From: Lentisphaeria bacterium
GTDB lineage: Bacteria > Verrucomicrobiota > Lentisphaeria > Victivallales > Victivallaceae
Direction: 5' to 3'
Length of the DNA: 64,000 nucleotides
NCBI GenBank assembly: GCA_022009855.1
Contig: CP091727.1
Location: 2,852,001 to 2,916,000 of the forward strand
Shown: piece by piece, positions 38,803 through 47,891 of the stretch
Layout of the letters: each line of letters opens with the position of its first letter
Numbering within the stretch: position 1 is the first letter of the stretch
Position numbers and translations under genes: made by a program
Notes under the pieces: generated by a model
Told to the model about the DNA's origin: nothing
The model's database searches: none
Seen by the model: only the letters and a program-made list of their open reading frames with translations

Positions 38803-39422
38803 ATGAAAGTTCTGCTGGTGAACGGCAGTCCCCACCGTGAGGGATGTATCCATTCGTCACTTTCCGAGGTCGGTGGAGCGTTGAACAACAACGGGGTCGA
38901 TTCCGAAATCTTCTGGATCGGCAATCGAGCGGTGCAGGGGTGCATCGCCTGCTGGAAATGTCATGAGAATGGTGCGAAGGGCTGCGTGTTTCAGGACAAG
39001 CTCTACACCGAATTCATCCGGAAGATGAGAGAGTGTGACGGAATTGTCATCGGAGCCCCCGTCTATTACGCCGGGCCTCCGGGAGCTCTCTGCGCGATTC
39101 TCGACCGGGTGTTTTTTCCGCGCCGGAGTGCTTTCAGTACAAACCCGCCGCCTGTGTGGTCAACTGCCGCCGGGGCGGCGCAAGCTCAACGTTCGACCGG
39201 TTGAACAAATACTTCACCATCCTCCAGATGCCGGTGGTTTCCAGCCAATATTGGAACTCGACGCACGGCCTCACTCCGGCAGAGCTCCGGCGCGACCTGG
39301 AAGGACTCCAGACCATGCGCACTCTGGGGAACAATATGGCATATCTGCTGAAAACCGCGGCGCACTCCGGCGTGCCGCGCCCCGCGCCGGAGCCCTGGAT
39401 CGGAACCAACTTCATCTCCTGA
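38803..39422 (+). CDS. Second flavodoxin-like FMN reductase (one frameshift)
   Basis: ATG 38803 with GAAGGGAG. The first part matches the neighbour (KVLLVNGSPHREGCIHSSL, QGCIACWKCHENGAKGCVF, GIVIGAPVYYAGPPGALC AILDR in pattern). Near 39140 the frame changes, and the rest is VNCRRGGASSTFDRLNKYF, VVSSQYWNSTHGLTP and LQTMRTLGNNMAYLL, ending at 39422. About 206 residues. The Cys pair and larger C-terminal part are those of the NADPH-dependent FMN reductase group. Same operon as 38232. Confidence 0.85.
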
Positions 39423-39429
39423 AACTCTT

Positions 39430-39483
39430 CTCCCCCGGCGCATCGGTCGGCTGCCGCCGGGGGAGAGGGCGCCTTCCTTTTTT
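39430..39483 (+). terminator. Terminator after the FMN reductases
   Basis: Strong stem CTCCCCCGGCG (39430-39440) / CGCCGGGGGAG (39455-39465). A T run (39478-39483) lies 12 bases later, slightly far for a classical intrinsic terminator. Confidence 0.6.
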
Positions 39484-39556
39484 GTACAGTCGGGGCGTCG
39501 GAGGAGCCGGTGTGGCACGCCGGGATAAAAAAGTACCGTTTTCCGGTAAAAAAAGG

Positions 39557-39584
39557 TTGACTGCGGAGAAAATGCGCCTATAGT
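39557..39584 (+). promoter_or_regulatory. Promoter of the GH42 gene
   Basis: TTGACT (39557-39562) and TATAGT (39579-39584), 16-base spacer, 70 bases before the start codon. Confidence 0.55.
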
Positions 39585-39653
39585 AACCCCCGAAGCGACA
39601 ACGTGAGAGGAGCCGGCCTGAATCCGGCTCCCCCGGCAGAAGGAGGACCGGCC

Positions 39654-41722
39654 ATGAATCTCGGGGTGCAATACTATCGCGCTCCCTTTCCCCGATGCAA
39701 AATACTGGGAGGAGGATTTCCGCAGGATCCGCGAGAGCGGGCTCAACACCGTTCAGCTATGGATCAGCTGGGGATGGGTGGAAGCCACTCCCCGACCGTT
39801 TCGTCTACGACGACTACGATCGCCTCGTTGAACTGGCGGGAAAACACCATCTCGGCCTCGTGCTGAGCACCATTGCCGAAATTCAGCCTAACTGGATTCA
39901 TCGGGTCATTCCCGGATGCGAACTGGTCGACAACCGCGGCAACCGCATCCGGTCGGTGGCGCGCTGTGAACACCACTTCGGCCTTACGCCCGGCGGTTGT
40001 ACCGACCACCCCGAAGTGTGGCGCCGGATGGCCCGTTTCCTCGAGATGACCGGCAGGCGCTATGCCGGGCTCGCCCACCTGCGCGGCTGGGATGTGTGGA
40101 ATGAACTGCGCTGGAACGTTCACGCTGACGCCCCGGTCTGTTACTGCGAGCACACGCTGGCGGCCTTCCGCGACTGGCTGAAGGAACGGTTCGGTTCGCT
40201 CGAGGGGCTCAACGCGGCTTGGAAACGCCGGTATGCCGAATGGGTCGACGTCGAGCCCGGCCGCGGTCCGGATCTGCCTTATACGGAGATGATCGCGTTC
40301 GAAGAGTTCATCTGCGCCCGGGCGGCCGCCCATGCCCGCAGACGATATGAGATTCTCAAGGCAGCGGATCCGGAGCACCCGGTCACCGCGCATGCGGCCG
40401 ATCCGAGTCCGCTCATGGCGGGAGGGGCCACGGAATTCGCCGTCAATCGCGGCAATGACTGGGCGTTGGCGGAAGTGCTCGACGGCATCGGTTGTTCGAG
40501 TTTTCCGCAATGGGCCGGCATTGACGACGCCGATTTCGGCATGCGTATCGATATGGTCCGTTCCGCCGCCGGGAAGAAAAAGCTCTGGTTGAGCGAACTT
40601 CAGGGCGGCCGCGCCGCCGTCGGATTTGAAATCTTCGGCAAGGTTCACGCCAGCCGGCAGCAGCGCTGGCTGTGGAACGGCCTTGCTTCGGGAGCCGACA
40701 CCCTTCTCATCTGGTGCTGGCGCGACGAGGTGTTCGGGCGGGAGTCGAGCGGGTTCGGGCTCGACGGCAACGACGGACTTGCTCCCGAACGGCTCGAGGC
40801 GATGAAGATCACCGGCAGTCTGTGGGAGAAGCACGCCGCTCTCTTCGATCACTATCGCCCCGATCCCGCAGCGGTGGGGATCCTCTTTTCTCCGCAGAGC
40901 TATTTTCTCGACTGGGCGCAGGAGGCGGATGCCGCCAGAATGCGCGATGCGTTGACCGGATACGCAAGGGCACTGACCCGCAACTCCGTGCCATGCCGGT
41001 TTCTGGAGGCGACCCGGACGGAATGTTTCCGGGAGTGTAAAATCATTTTCCTGCCCCGGGTGCCGGTGTTGGATCCGGCGCAGGAGGAGGCGCTGCTCGA
41101 ATTTGTCCGGGAAGGCGGAGTGCTTTTTGCCGAATCCGAAGCCGGAGCGTTCTCCTCCGCCGGTTTCTACCGTTACCCCGAAGATCGTTTCACCGTACCG
41201 GCCGGTGTGGTCGAAATCGGTCGTCGTACGCTGGAGGAGGAGTGGCTCTCCGTGGAGATGGAGGGATTCCGCTACCGGCTGAAGGGGGGATCAGTGGCTC
41301 ACTCCGCCGGTTGGAGCGGCTCCAGATGAGCTCTTTTCCGTAAGAAAGTTCGGGCAGGGGCGTATCATCTATTGCGGGACCTATCTCGGTAACGCCTATC
41401 GGCGTACCCCATATGCCGATTTCGAGCGGCTGATTCGCGATCTGGTCCGGCTGGCGGAAGCGACGCCGGCGATTGAAGTGATCTCTCCACCGCCGGAACC
41501 GGATAACTTTCTCTATCTCAAATACGGGCGGAGTGAAGGGAAGAGCCTGCTTTTCGTCTTCTTCCCCCGAAAACACCCGTTGCCGAGCTGCGGATCGGCG
41601 GAGAGCATTTCCGTTCCGGCCGCGCGGTTGAACTTTTCTCCGGCCGCAAATATGAGATTCGCAAAGGGAAGCTGGTCGCGGAGCCCGGGCGATTCCGGAT
41701 CGCGGTGCTTGCCGAAGAATAG
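39654..41722 (+). CDS. GH42-type beta-galactosidase (frameshifted)
   Basis: ATG 39654 behind AAGGAGGACC; stop TAG 41720-41722; about 690 residues and no signal peptide, so cytoplasmic. The opening MNLGVQYYRAPFP and, one frame on, DFRRIRESGLNTVQLWISWGW are the usual GH42 start. The acid/base Glu is in GWDVWNELRW, the nucleophile Glu in LWLSELQGG. The trimerisation-like domain (PDPAAVGILFSPQSYFLDWA, IIFLPRVPVLDPAQEEALL) follows. Frame changes lie near 39700, 41290 and 41575, the last before AELRIGGEHFRSGRAVELF. It hydrolyses terminal galactosides, probably jointly with the convergent GH36 enzyme. Confidence 0.85.
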
Positions 41723-41786
41723 AGGCGGCGTGCGGAATCCGCCCGGATTCGAACTCTGGTAAATATAGTGCCGAAAGCTGGAAAAT

Positions 41787-41821
41787 GAAAACCGGGACGG
41801 GGGGGACCCGTCTCCGGTTTC
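41787..41821 (-). terminator. Terminator of the GH36 gene
   Basis: Stem AAACCGG-GACGGG (from 41788) / CCCGTCTCCGGTTT (to 41820) with one bulged base. Read on the minus strand it is followed by TTTTCATTTT. It lies between the convergent GH42 and GH36 genes and could serve both. Confidence 0.6.
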
Positions 41822-43736
41822 AGGTGTTGCACAGGGGCCGGTTCAGGCGAGACGCAGCAGCCGGCAACTGTGTTCGAGCACATTGATCGTGAACTCTCCG
41901 GAAAATTCCCCCGAGCACTTCGCCGTCAAGTACATCCACCAGCCGGACCGGCGTGTCCGAAAATTTTCCGAGATCGACCGAGAGAATCTGCGGTACATCT
42001 TCGAAGTTGAAGAAGCCGATCACCCGTTCGCCGGTGCGGCGATGGGTTCCGAACCAGAGATTCGGCGTGGTGTGCTCGAAGAAGTCCAGCGGACGGGTCT
42101 CGTAGGCATCCGGGTCGGAAAGCAGCCAGCGTGAGAAACGCGCCCGTTCCGGCGCGAGGGTTTCGAAACGGTCGCTGAGCAGCAGCATGCCGCCGGCGAG
42201 ACGAACGGCACAGCTCCAGAGCTCCACTTCGCTCTGTGTGAGCTTGTTGTTGTCGGTCCGGGCGATGTGGGTATCCGGATCGCTGATCCAGAGCCGGTGG
42301 TTCATGTAGCAGCGGTTGATGATGTTGCGGCAGACGTTGGGCACGGTCGGCGCTTCGGCGTAGAATTTGCGTTCCGGCTTCCAGTAGGGGGTGATGTCGG
42401 TGGCGATCCGCTCCCCGTCCACCAGCCCGATTGCCGGACCGAGCGGAATGGTGCAGCCGAGGATGAATCCGTCGTCGCCGAACCCCTCGCGAATCGCCTC
42501 CAGTCCCCGGCGGAGCGCCTGAGCCCTGGTCGCCTTGCGGTCGAAGAGAATTCCATTGCGGACCGAGGAGGCGAGCATCATGAAGTCGAGCTTGACATAT
42601 TCGAACCCCATGCGGCGGACCTCGGCGAAGAGGGTGCGGAAATGCTCCTGCACTGCGGGATTGGTGCCGTCGAGCACCGCGACCGGACTCTTTCCCCGCC
42701 ACTCAAAAGCGAGGCAGGGATTGCCGTTGGCATCCTGGATCATCCAGCCGGGATGGCGGCGGAAGAGTTCTGATCTGGTTTCGACCATGAACGGGCCGAA
42801 CCAGATTGCGGGCTTGAAGCCGGCTTTGCGGATTTCTCCTGCGAGATATTCCAGCCCGTGCGGGAACTTTTCGTTGCAGACGAGCCAGTCGCCGAGCGCA
42901 GACTGGTATCCGTCGTCAAGCTGGAGGTATTCGAGCGGATATTCGTCGCGGTGGGCGGCGAGATAACGGGCGTTTTCGAGGATGTCCGCCTCAGTGACGT
43001 CGGAGAAGTAGTAGTACCAGCTGCACCATCCGGTAGGAACTTTTCCGGAGGGGCGGCGCGCTTTCATCCGGGTCCCCCAGAGGTCGGCGAACTGTTCGAG
43101 CAGTCCGTAACCATCCTGCCCGAACAGCAGCACCAGCTCCTCGGAGTTGACGCTCTCTTCCGGGGAGACGATGCGGTCGTCGGCGTCATTGACCATGGTG
43201 AAAGTGTAGATTCCCTCTTCGTCGAGTTCGACCAGAAAGTGGCCGAAAAGGTCGGCGGAACTGACGAAGCCGGCCAGCAGGGAGTTGCCGGAGACGGAGT
43301 CGTTGACGATGATGACGTTGTCGGCGAAGAAACGATTGGGGCGTTCCCCGTCATACTCCTCCGGAGCGGAAACCGCAAACCGCTTGTAGTTCGGATCGAG
43401 AGCAAAATCGGTGTCTCCGTAGCGGACCGAACCGCAGACGCTCGCCATCATCCAGCCGCCCTTGTAGAATCGAAATTGTCTGCCGGGGGTGCTGAGAAAG
43501 TCGGCGTGAGCGCCGGTCTGGCGCCAGCGAAATCCGCCGAGTTTGAGTTCTCTGCCGGTCCGGTTGGTCAGTGTCAGCCGTTTCCAGAAATAGCTGTCGC
43601 AGTTGCGTTCCGCATCGGTCAGCTCCAGGCCGGCTGCGGCACACTCTTCGATCGGGAGCCACTTCCCGTCGATCTTCACCTCCGGGGCAAGGGCGGCGAA
43701 AAGTGTAACATCATTGATTTTCAGAGTGTTCGCCAT
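41820..43736 (-). CDS. GH36-family alpha-galactosidase
   Basis: ATG 43736 with GGAG upstream, about 630 residues, no signal peptide. The N-terminal beta-supersandwich (GRELKLGGFRWRQTGAHADF) is followed by the barrel: VPTGWCSWYYYFSDVTEADI, YLQLDDGYQ, GFKPAIWFGPFMVETRSEL, the nucleophile Asp in FEYVKLDFM and the acid/base Asp in GERIATDITPYW. DTHIARTDNNKLTQSE follows. As read it ends at 41820. One G too many in the G5 run near 41907 probably hides the true end GEFSGEFTINVLEHSCRLL with a stop at 41845-41843. It removes alpha-linked galactose. Confidence 0.9.
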   Translation of the reverse strand: MANTLKINDVTLFAALAPEVKIDGKWLPIEECAAAGLELTDAERNCDSYFWKRLTLTNRTGRELKLGGFRWRQTGAHADFLSTPGRQFRFYKGGWMMASVCGSVRYGDTDFALDPNYKRFAVSAPEEYDGERPNRFFADNVIIVNDSVSGNSLLAGFVSSADLFGHFLVELDEEGIYTFTMVNDADDRIVSPEESVNSEELVLLFGQDGYGLLEQFADLWGTRMKARRPSGKVPTGWCSWYYYFSDVTEADILENARYLAAHRDEYPLEYLQLDDGYQSALGDWLVCNEKFPHGLEYLAGEIRKAGFKPAIWFGPFMVETRSELFRRHPGWMIQDANGNPCLAFEWRGKSPVAVLDGTNPAVQEHFRTLFAEVRRMGFEYVKLDFMMLASSVRNGILFDRKATRAQALRRGLEAIREGFGDDGFILGCTIPLGPAIGLVDGERIATDITPYWKPERKFYAEAPTVPNVCRNIINRCYMNHRLWISDPDTHIARTDNNKLTQSEVELWSCAVRLAGGMLLLSDRFETLAPERARFSRWLLSDPDAYETRPLDFFEHTTPNLWFGTHRRTGERVIGFFNFEDVPQILSVDLGKFSDTPVRLVDVLDGEVLGGIFRRVHDQCARTQLPAAASRLNRPLCNT

Positions 43737-44002
43737 AAATCATCTCCTTGAGAATAGACGTTCGGGAAGCCGCCGTCCTTCCGGCGGGTTCTCGCAATTT
43801 CTGCACCGGGACTACTATAGCCCTTTCCGCGGGGAATTCAAATCCGCGCCGCGGTTTTTAGTGGAAAATCCGAACGATGCCGGTCCCACGGTCGGCAGGC
43901 CCGGTTTTCCCCGAACCGGGAGGCGGAGGAAACGTTTCCGGCTGGGAAAATGTACCGGCGAACAGGTTGAGGATGAGCCGCTTCCCGCGGGGAAAACGGC
44001 GT

Positions 44003-44811
44003 TCAGAGATGGATGGATTTCCGGTACTCCACCGGGGAGTAGCCGGTTTTCCGCTTGAAGATTTTGGAAAATTGATATTTGTCCGCATATCCGAGCTGCC
44101 CGGCGATATTGCGGACCTGCAGATTGTGGTTGCGCAGCAGGTGTTTGGCTATTTCCATCCGGAGGCGCATCTGGTAGGCGCCGGGCGAGACGGAGAAATA
44201 CCGCTTGAATTCCGCGCAGAAGTGCGGAACCGACAAAAAAGCCATCCGCGCAAGAGTTTCCAGAGGGATCTTCTTTTCCGGATTCGCCTCAATATACTTC
44301 CGGCAGTTCAGGATGTGTTCCGGAATGTGCAGGAGGCTGTCGGCTTTTCTCAGGCGTGCAATCTCCAGCAGCATTGCTCGGAAGTTGTACTCAAGGATCT
44401 TCAGATCGCAGTGCTCATCGTACTGCAGTTCGTTCTGAAGGCGGAGAAAGTAATTTTCAAACAGCCCGGGGAGTTCAGCGGAAAAGGTTCATTCAGCGGA
44501 ATGTCGGCGGATCGCAGGATTTCCGGGATGAGATCTCCGTGAAAATTGAGCCAGGTATGCTGCCACTTCCTGTCATTGCGTCCGTAGTAATGGGGAACTC
44601 CGTCGTCCCAGACGATGACGCTGCCGGCGGGGTATTCCGAAACTTCACCATCGACCCGAATGTACACGTCGTCATAGAAAAAAACGAGCAGATAGTCGTT
44701 CGTGCCGTTGAAATGGTCGACGAACGTCGGCAGCTCCTCCCTGATTCCCAGCCCCGAGATGAAGAAATCGGCCTTTATCCGGGGAACCGTTTTTCTGTAA
44801 AAAGAATACAT
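44003..44811 (-). CDS. AraC-family transcriptional regulator (one frameshift)
   Basis: ATG 44811, about 269 residues. N-terminal cupin-like sensor: DFFISGLGIREELPTFVDHF, GTNDYLLVFFYDDVYIRVDG, GSVIVWDDGVPHYYG. One T is missing near 44485, and the next frame reads LPGLFENYFLRLQNELQYD. The C-terminal double helix-turn-helix holds IPLETLARMAFLSVPHFCAE and NIAGQLGYADKYQFSKIFKR with the usual GYSPVEYR end. It is divergent from the pseudopilin operon at 45262 and most likely activates it in response to a sugar. Confidence 0.88.
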
Positions 44812-44880
44812 TCATGGAAAAATCATAAGAAATAACAACTTAATCATAAAAAAAGCATTTCTTTTCGAACCGTTTTCTGC

Positions 44881-45261
44881 TATAATTTACTACAGAACGC
44901 AACGGAAGTCAATCGGATCATGAAAAGAATGCATATGGATCATCTCAAAAACAACAACAGCGGAAAGCGGAAAGGTGCTTCTCGAAAACTCCTCCCGGGA
45001 GTGCGGCAGGAAAACATTCGATGCGCAATTCTCATGGAACCGAGGGTAGTTCAGGCCGGATCAGGAGGCATCGGATATGGCAGGCGTGAGGAAAAAGCGG
45101 CGCGGAATGCCGGAATCACGAACCGGTTCCCGCGAAATGAGGAGAAAGAGGAGGGGCTCGGGATGAGACACTCTCCCGGGAGAGTGCGGCAGGAGATGGA
45201 AAGGAACTTTCATGAAATCGGCGAAGATCAGAGGAAAACAGGTGACGGGAAGGAGGACAAG
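44881..45261 (+). promoter_or_regulatory. Promoter and long purine-rich leader of the third pseudopilin operon
   Basis: TATAAT at 44881-44886 is preceded by TGC, but the -35 (TTTCTT, 44858-44863) is weak, as expected for an AraC-activated promoter. About 370 bases then precede the pseudopilin start. They are A/G-rich and contain two near-identical blocks, CTCCCGGGAGTGCGGCAGGA (44992-45011) and the same with AG inserted (45173-45194). The frame here stays open but does not look like protein. Confidence 0.4.
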
Positions 45262-45875
45262 ATGATCCGGAAAGGTTCTTTATTTACTCTTATAGAATTA
45301 CTTATAGTAATAGCGATCATTGCGATTCTGGCGGCGATGTTGCTGCCGGCCTTGAACAAGGCCCGGGAGAAAGCCCGAACGATCAACTGCGTCAACAAGC
45401 TTAAGCAGATCGGCATCGGCGTCGCTCTGTATGCACAGGACAATCAGGACCGGATCATTCTGCGTCCGGATTCCAGCGCTTACATTGAGGATGGCACCAG
45501 CGTTTTTCAACTGTACGGGCCATACGTGAATGCCGCGCATCCGGTATATACGCCGTTTTACTGTCCCAGCCGTCCGGAGCGGAGTGGGGCGATGAGCTCG
45601 ATTACGGCGGCGCACTGGCTTCCGAGGATTGGGTCGACACGTGGAACCAGCCGCTGATGCTGGGGCGGTACGGCAGACGCCCGATCATTTCAGACCGCTG
45701 GTGGAAATTTTCCGGCGTGGAGGAGGACTACTGGCACAAGACCGGCGTCAACGTCCTGTGGGGGGACGGCCATGTCAGTTACTTTCTGGATTCCGGAAAA
45801 TATATGATCTACAACTTCGGCGGCTCCTACTGGTCGGCCGTGCTGGGTATGGATTTCATCATGTCGCAAAAATAA
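45262..45875 (+). CDS. Pseudopilin-like protein with H-X9-DG motif (one frameshift)
   Basis: ATG 45262 behind AGGAGG is chosen; the open frame back to 44920 would give an implausible 114-residue leader. MIRKGSLFTLIELLIVIAII starts the methylation helix, with Leu instead of Gly before FTLIE. LLPALNKAREKARTINCVNK follows. Near 45595 the frame changes; the second half reads DELDYGGALASEDWVDTW, WWKFSGVEEDYWHKTGVN with H-X9-DG (HKTGVNVLWGDG), ending at 45875. About 204 residues. It is first in an operon with two oxidoreductases, a GH39-like hydrolase, an esterase and a transporter. Confidence 0.8.
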
Positions 45876-45887
45876 AGGGAAACACTT

Positions 45888-46853
45888 ATGAGTACAAAAA
45901 TTGCTTTTCTGGGAACCGGTTACATCACAGACATTCATCTGAAGAGTCTGCGTCGGATTCCCGATGTGAAAATCGCCGCATTCTGCAATCCCCACGTGGA
46001 GAAAGCGCGAGAACTTGCCGCCGGATTTCAGGCGAATGCCTATGCCGACTGCGCGGAAATGCTGCGGAAAGAGGCTCTGGATGCCGTTTACGTCTGTGTG
46101 CCGCCTTTCGCGCATCAGGGACAGGAGCTGCTGATTGCGGAGAGAGGAATTCCCATGTTCATCGAGAAGCCGATCGCTCTGGATGTGGAAAGCGCCGCGG
46201 AAGTCGACCGGATGGTCGCGGCAAAGCGGCTGATCACTTCCGTCGGATATGTGTTCCGGTATTTCGATCTCATCGGGGAGCTGCAAAAGCTGCTGGCGGG
46301 AAGAAAAATCGCGATGTGCCTCGCCCGCTATTCGGCGACGATGCCCGGCGTCTACTGGTGGGGAAAACGACAGCTCGGCGGTGGACAGATCATGGAGCAG
46401 AGCACGCACGTCTTCGACCTCCTGCGCATGCTGATCGGGGAGGTCGAATCATTCGACGTTTGCGCCAACTTCGGAATCATGAAGCCGCGCAAAGAGTACG
46501 ATGTGGAGGACGCTTCGGTGGTGAACCTCCGTTTCGCCTCGGGAACGATCGGAAATGTCGCTTCCAACTGCCTGTATCCGAATGGCGGCGTGGTCCAGCT
46601 CGACATTGTGGGGGATGCGTTCCGGGCGGAACTCTCCCTGCTGGATGCGAAGATGAAAGTGCTTGACGAAAACGGCTGCCGGGAGTTTTCCGGCACCGGA
46701 TTCGACCAGGCGTTTCTCGATGAAAACCAGGCGTTTATCCATGCGGTAAGAACCGGAGATCTCTCCGGGATCAAAAGTTCGTACCGTGACGCGTTTCAGA
46801 CTCAGAAACTGACGGTGCAGATCACGAATTCGCTTCATCAAGGAAAGGATTGA
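45888..46853 (+). CDS. Gfo/Idh/MocA-family oxidoreductase
   Basis: 321 residues, intact, 12 bases after the pseudopilin. Rossmann start KIAFLGTGYITDIHLKSL, DAVYVCVPPFAHQGQEL and the family motif FIEKPIALDVESA (E-K-P). The C-terminal substrate part includes GGQIMEQSTHVFDLLRML with the catalytic His region. These NAD(P)-dependent enzymes oxidise or epimerise sugars and sugar acids. With the MDR dehydrogenase next to it, this points to an oxidative route for the released sugar. Cytoplasmic. Confidence 0.9.
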   Translation: MSTKIAFLGTGYITDIHLKSLRRIPDVKIAAFCNPHVEKARELAAGFQANAYADCAEMLRKEALDAVYVCVPPFAHQGQELLIAERGIPMFIEKPIALDVESAAEVDRMVAAKRLITSVGYVFRYFDLIGELQKLLAGRKIAMCLARYSATMPGVYWWGKRQLGGGQIMEQSTHVFDLLRMLIGEVESFDVCANFGIMKPRKEYDVEDASVVNLRFASGTIGNVASNCLYPNGGVVQLDIVGDAFRAELSLLDAKMKVLDENGCREFSGTGFDQAFLDENQAFIHAVRTGDLSGIKSSYRDAFQTQKLTVQITNSLHQGKD

Positions 46854-46860
46854 TTTCAAA

Positions 46861-47891
46861 ATGGCAAAACAGATTATGTTCACCGGGGTGCGGCAGGTTC
46901 AGGTCGTCGATGTGGAACCCGCTCTGCCGCTCAAGGAAAATGAAGTGCTTGTGCGGGCTATGTACACCGGCATCAGCACCGGTACCGAGCGGACAATCTA
47001 CCGGGGCACCGCTCCCTTCTACAACAAGAAGTTCGATGAATCGCTGCACCTCTTTCTGAAGTCGGAGGACTGCAGTTACAAATACCCGCTGCTTTACGGC
47101 TACGAAAACATCGGAACCGTGGCGGAAGTGGGAGCCGGGGTGACGAAATACAGAGTGGGCGACATCGTCGGCAGCTATTATCCGCACATTTCCGAATATG
47201 TCTGCCCGGAAGAGGCGCTGTTTCTGCTTCCGGAGGGATTGGAGCCGAAATACGGCGTCTTCATGGCGCTCGCCGGCGTGGCGTACAACGGCATTCTGGA
47301 TGCGGAAATCCTCCTCGGGGAAACGGTTGTCATCTACGGCGCCGGTGTCGTCGGGCAGATTCTGGTTCAGCTGGCGAAAAAATCCGGCGCTGGACAGGTG
47401 ATCATGGTCGATCTCTGCGAGCACCGGTTGGAACTGGCGAAAAATCCGGCGCGGATCTCGTCATGAATCCGGCGAAGATCGAAGATGTCGCGCTCGAAAT
47501 CCGCTCGCTGACGGAGAATCGCGGCGCCGATGTCGTCATCGAGGCGAGCGGTTCGGTCGCCGCACTGCAGAGCGCGATCCGCACTGTCGGCTTTCAGGGG
47601 CGCGTGATCGTGGTCTCTTTCCTTGCCGGGAAGGCGGACGCGCTCTACCTCGGCGATGAATTTCACCACAACCGGATCCGGCTGATCAGTTCGCAGGCGA
47701 GCGGCGTGAATCCGGGACTCTATCCGCGCTGGACGCCGGAACGCAAATTCAAAGCGGCGCTGGCGATGCTGCCGTCGTTGAAACTGGACCATCTGATCAG
47801 CCACGAATTCACCTTCGAACAGGCTGCCGAAGCCTACCGGCTCTGCGACGAATCGCCGGATCAGACCATGCAGGTTATTTTCAGAGTATGA
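46861..47891 (+). CDS. Zinc-type MDR alcohol/polyol dehydrogenase (one frameshift)
   Basis: ATG 46861, about 343 residues. GroES-like N-terminal part: EVLVRAMYTGISTGTERTIY, then YPLLYGYENIGTVAEVGAGV. Rossmann motif VVIYGAGVVGQILVQLAKKS. One A is missing in the A5 run near 47444; the next frame continues GADLVMNPAKIEDVALE, GADVVIEASGS and FQGRVIVVSFLAG, ending QTMQVIFRV. The usual catalytic-zinc Cys at the loop is Ser/Thr here (GISTGTE), as in several sugar-related MDR members. Its stop overlaps the hydrolase start (ATGA). Confidence 0.85.

Noticed and set aside
39764..40852. 362-residue minus-strand open frame
   Set aside because: Antisense to the GH42 barrel with both catalytic Glu residues on the other strand.
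44920..45261. N-terminal extension of the pseudopilin at 45262
   Set aside because: Would give a 114-residue leader before the methylation helix. AGGAGG directly before ATG 45262 and the short leaders of the other three argue against it.
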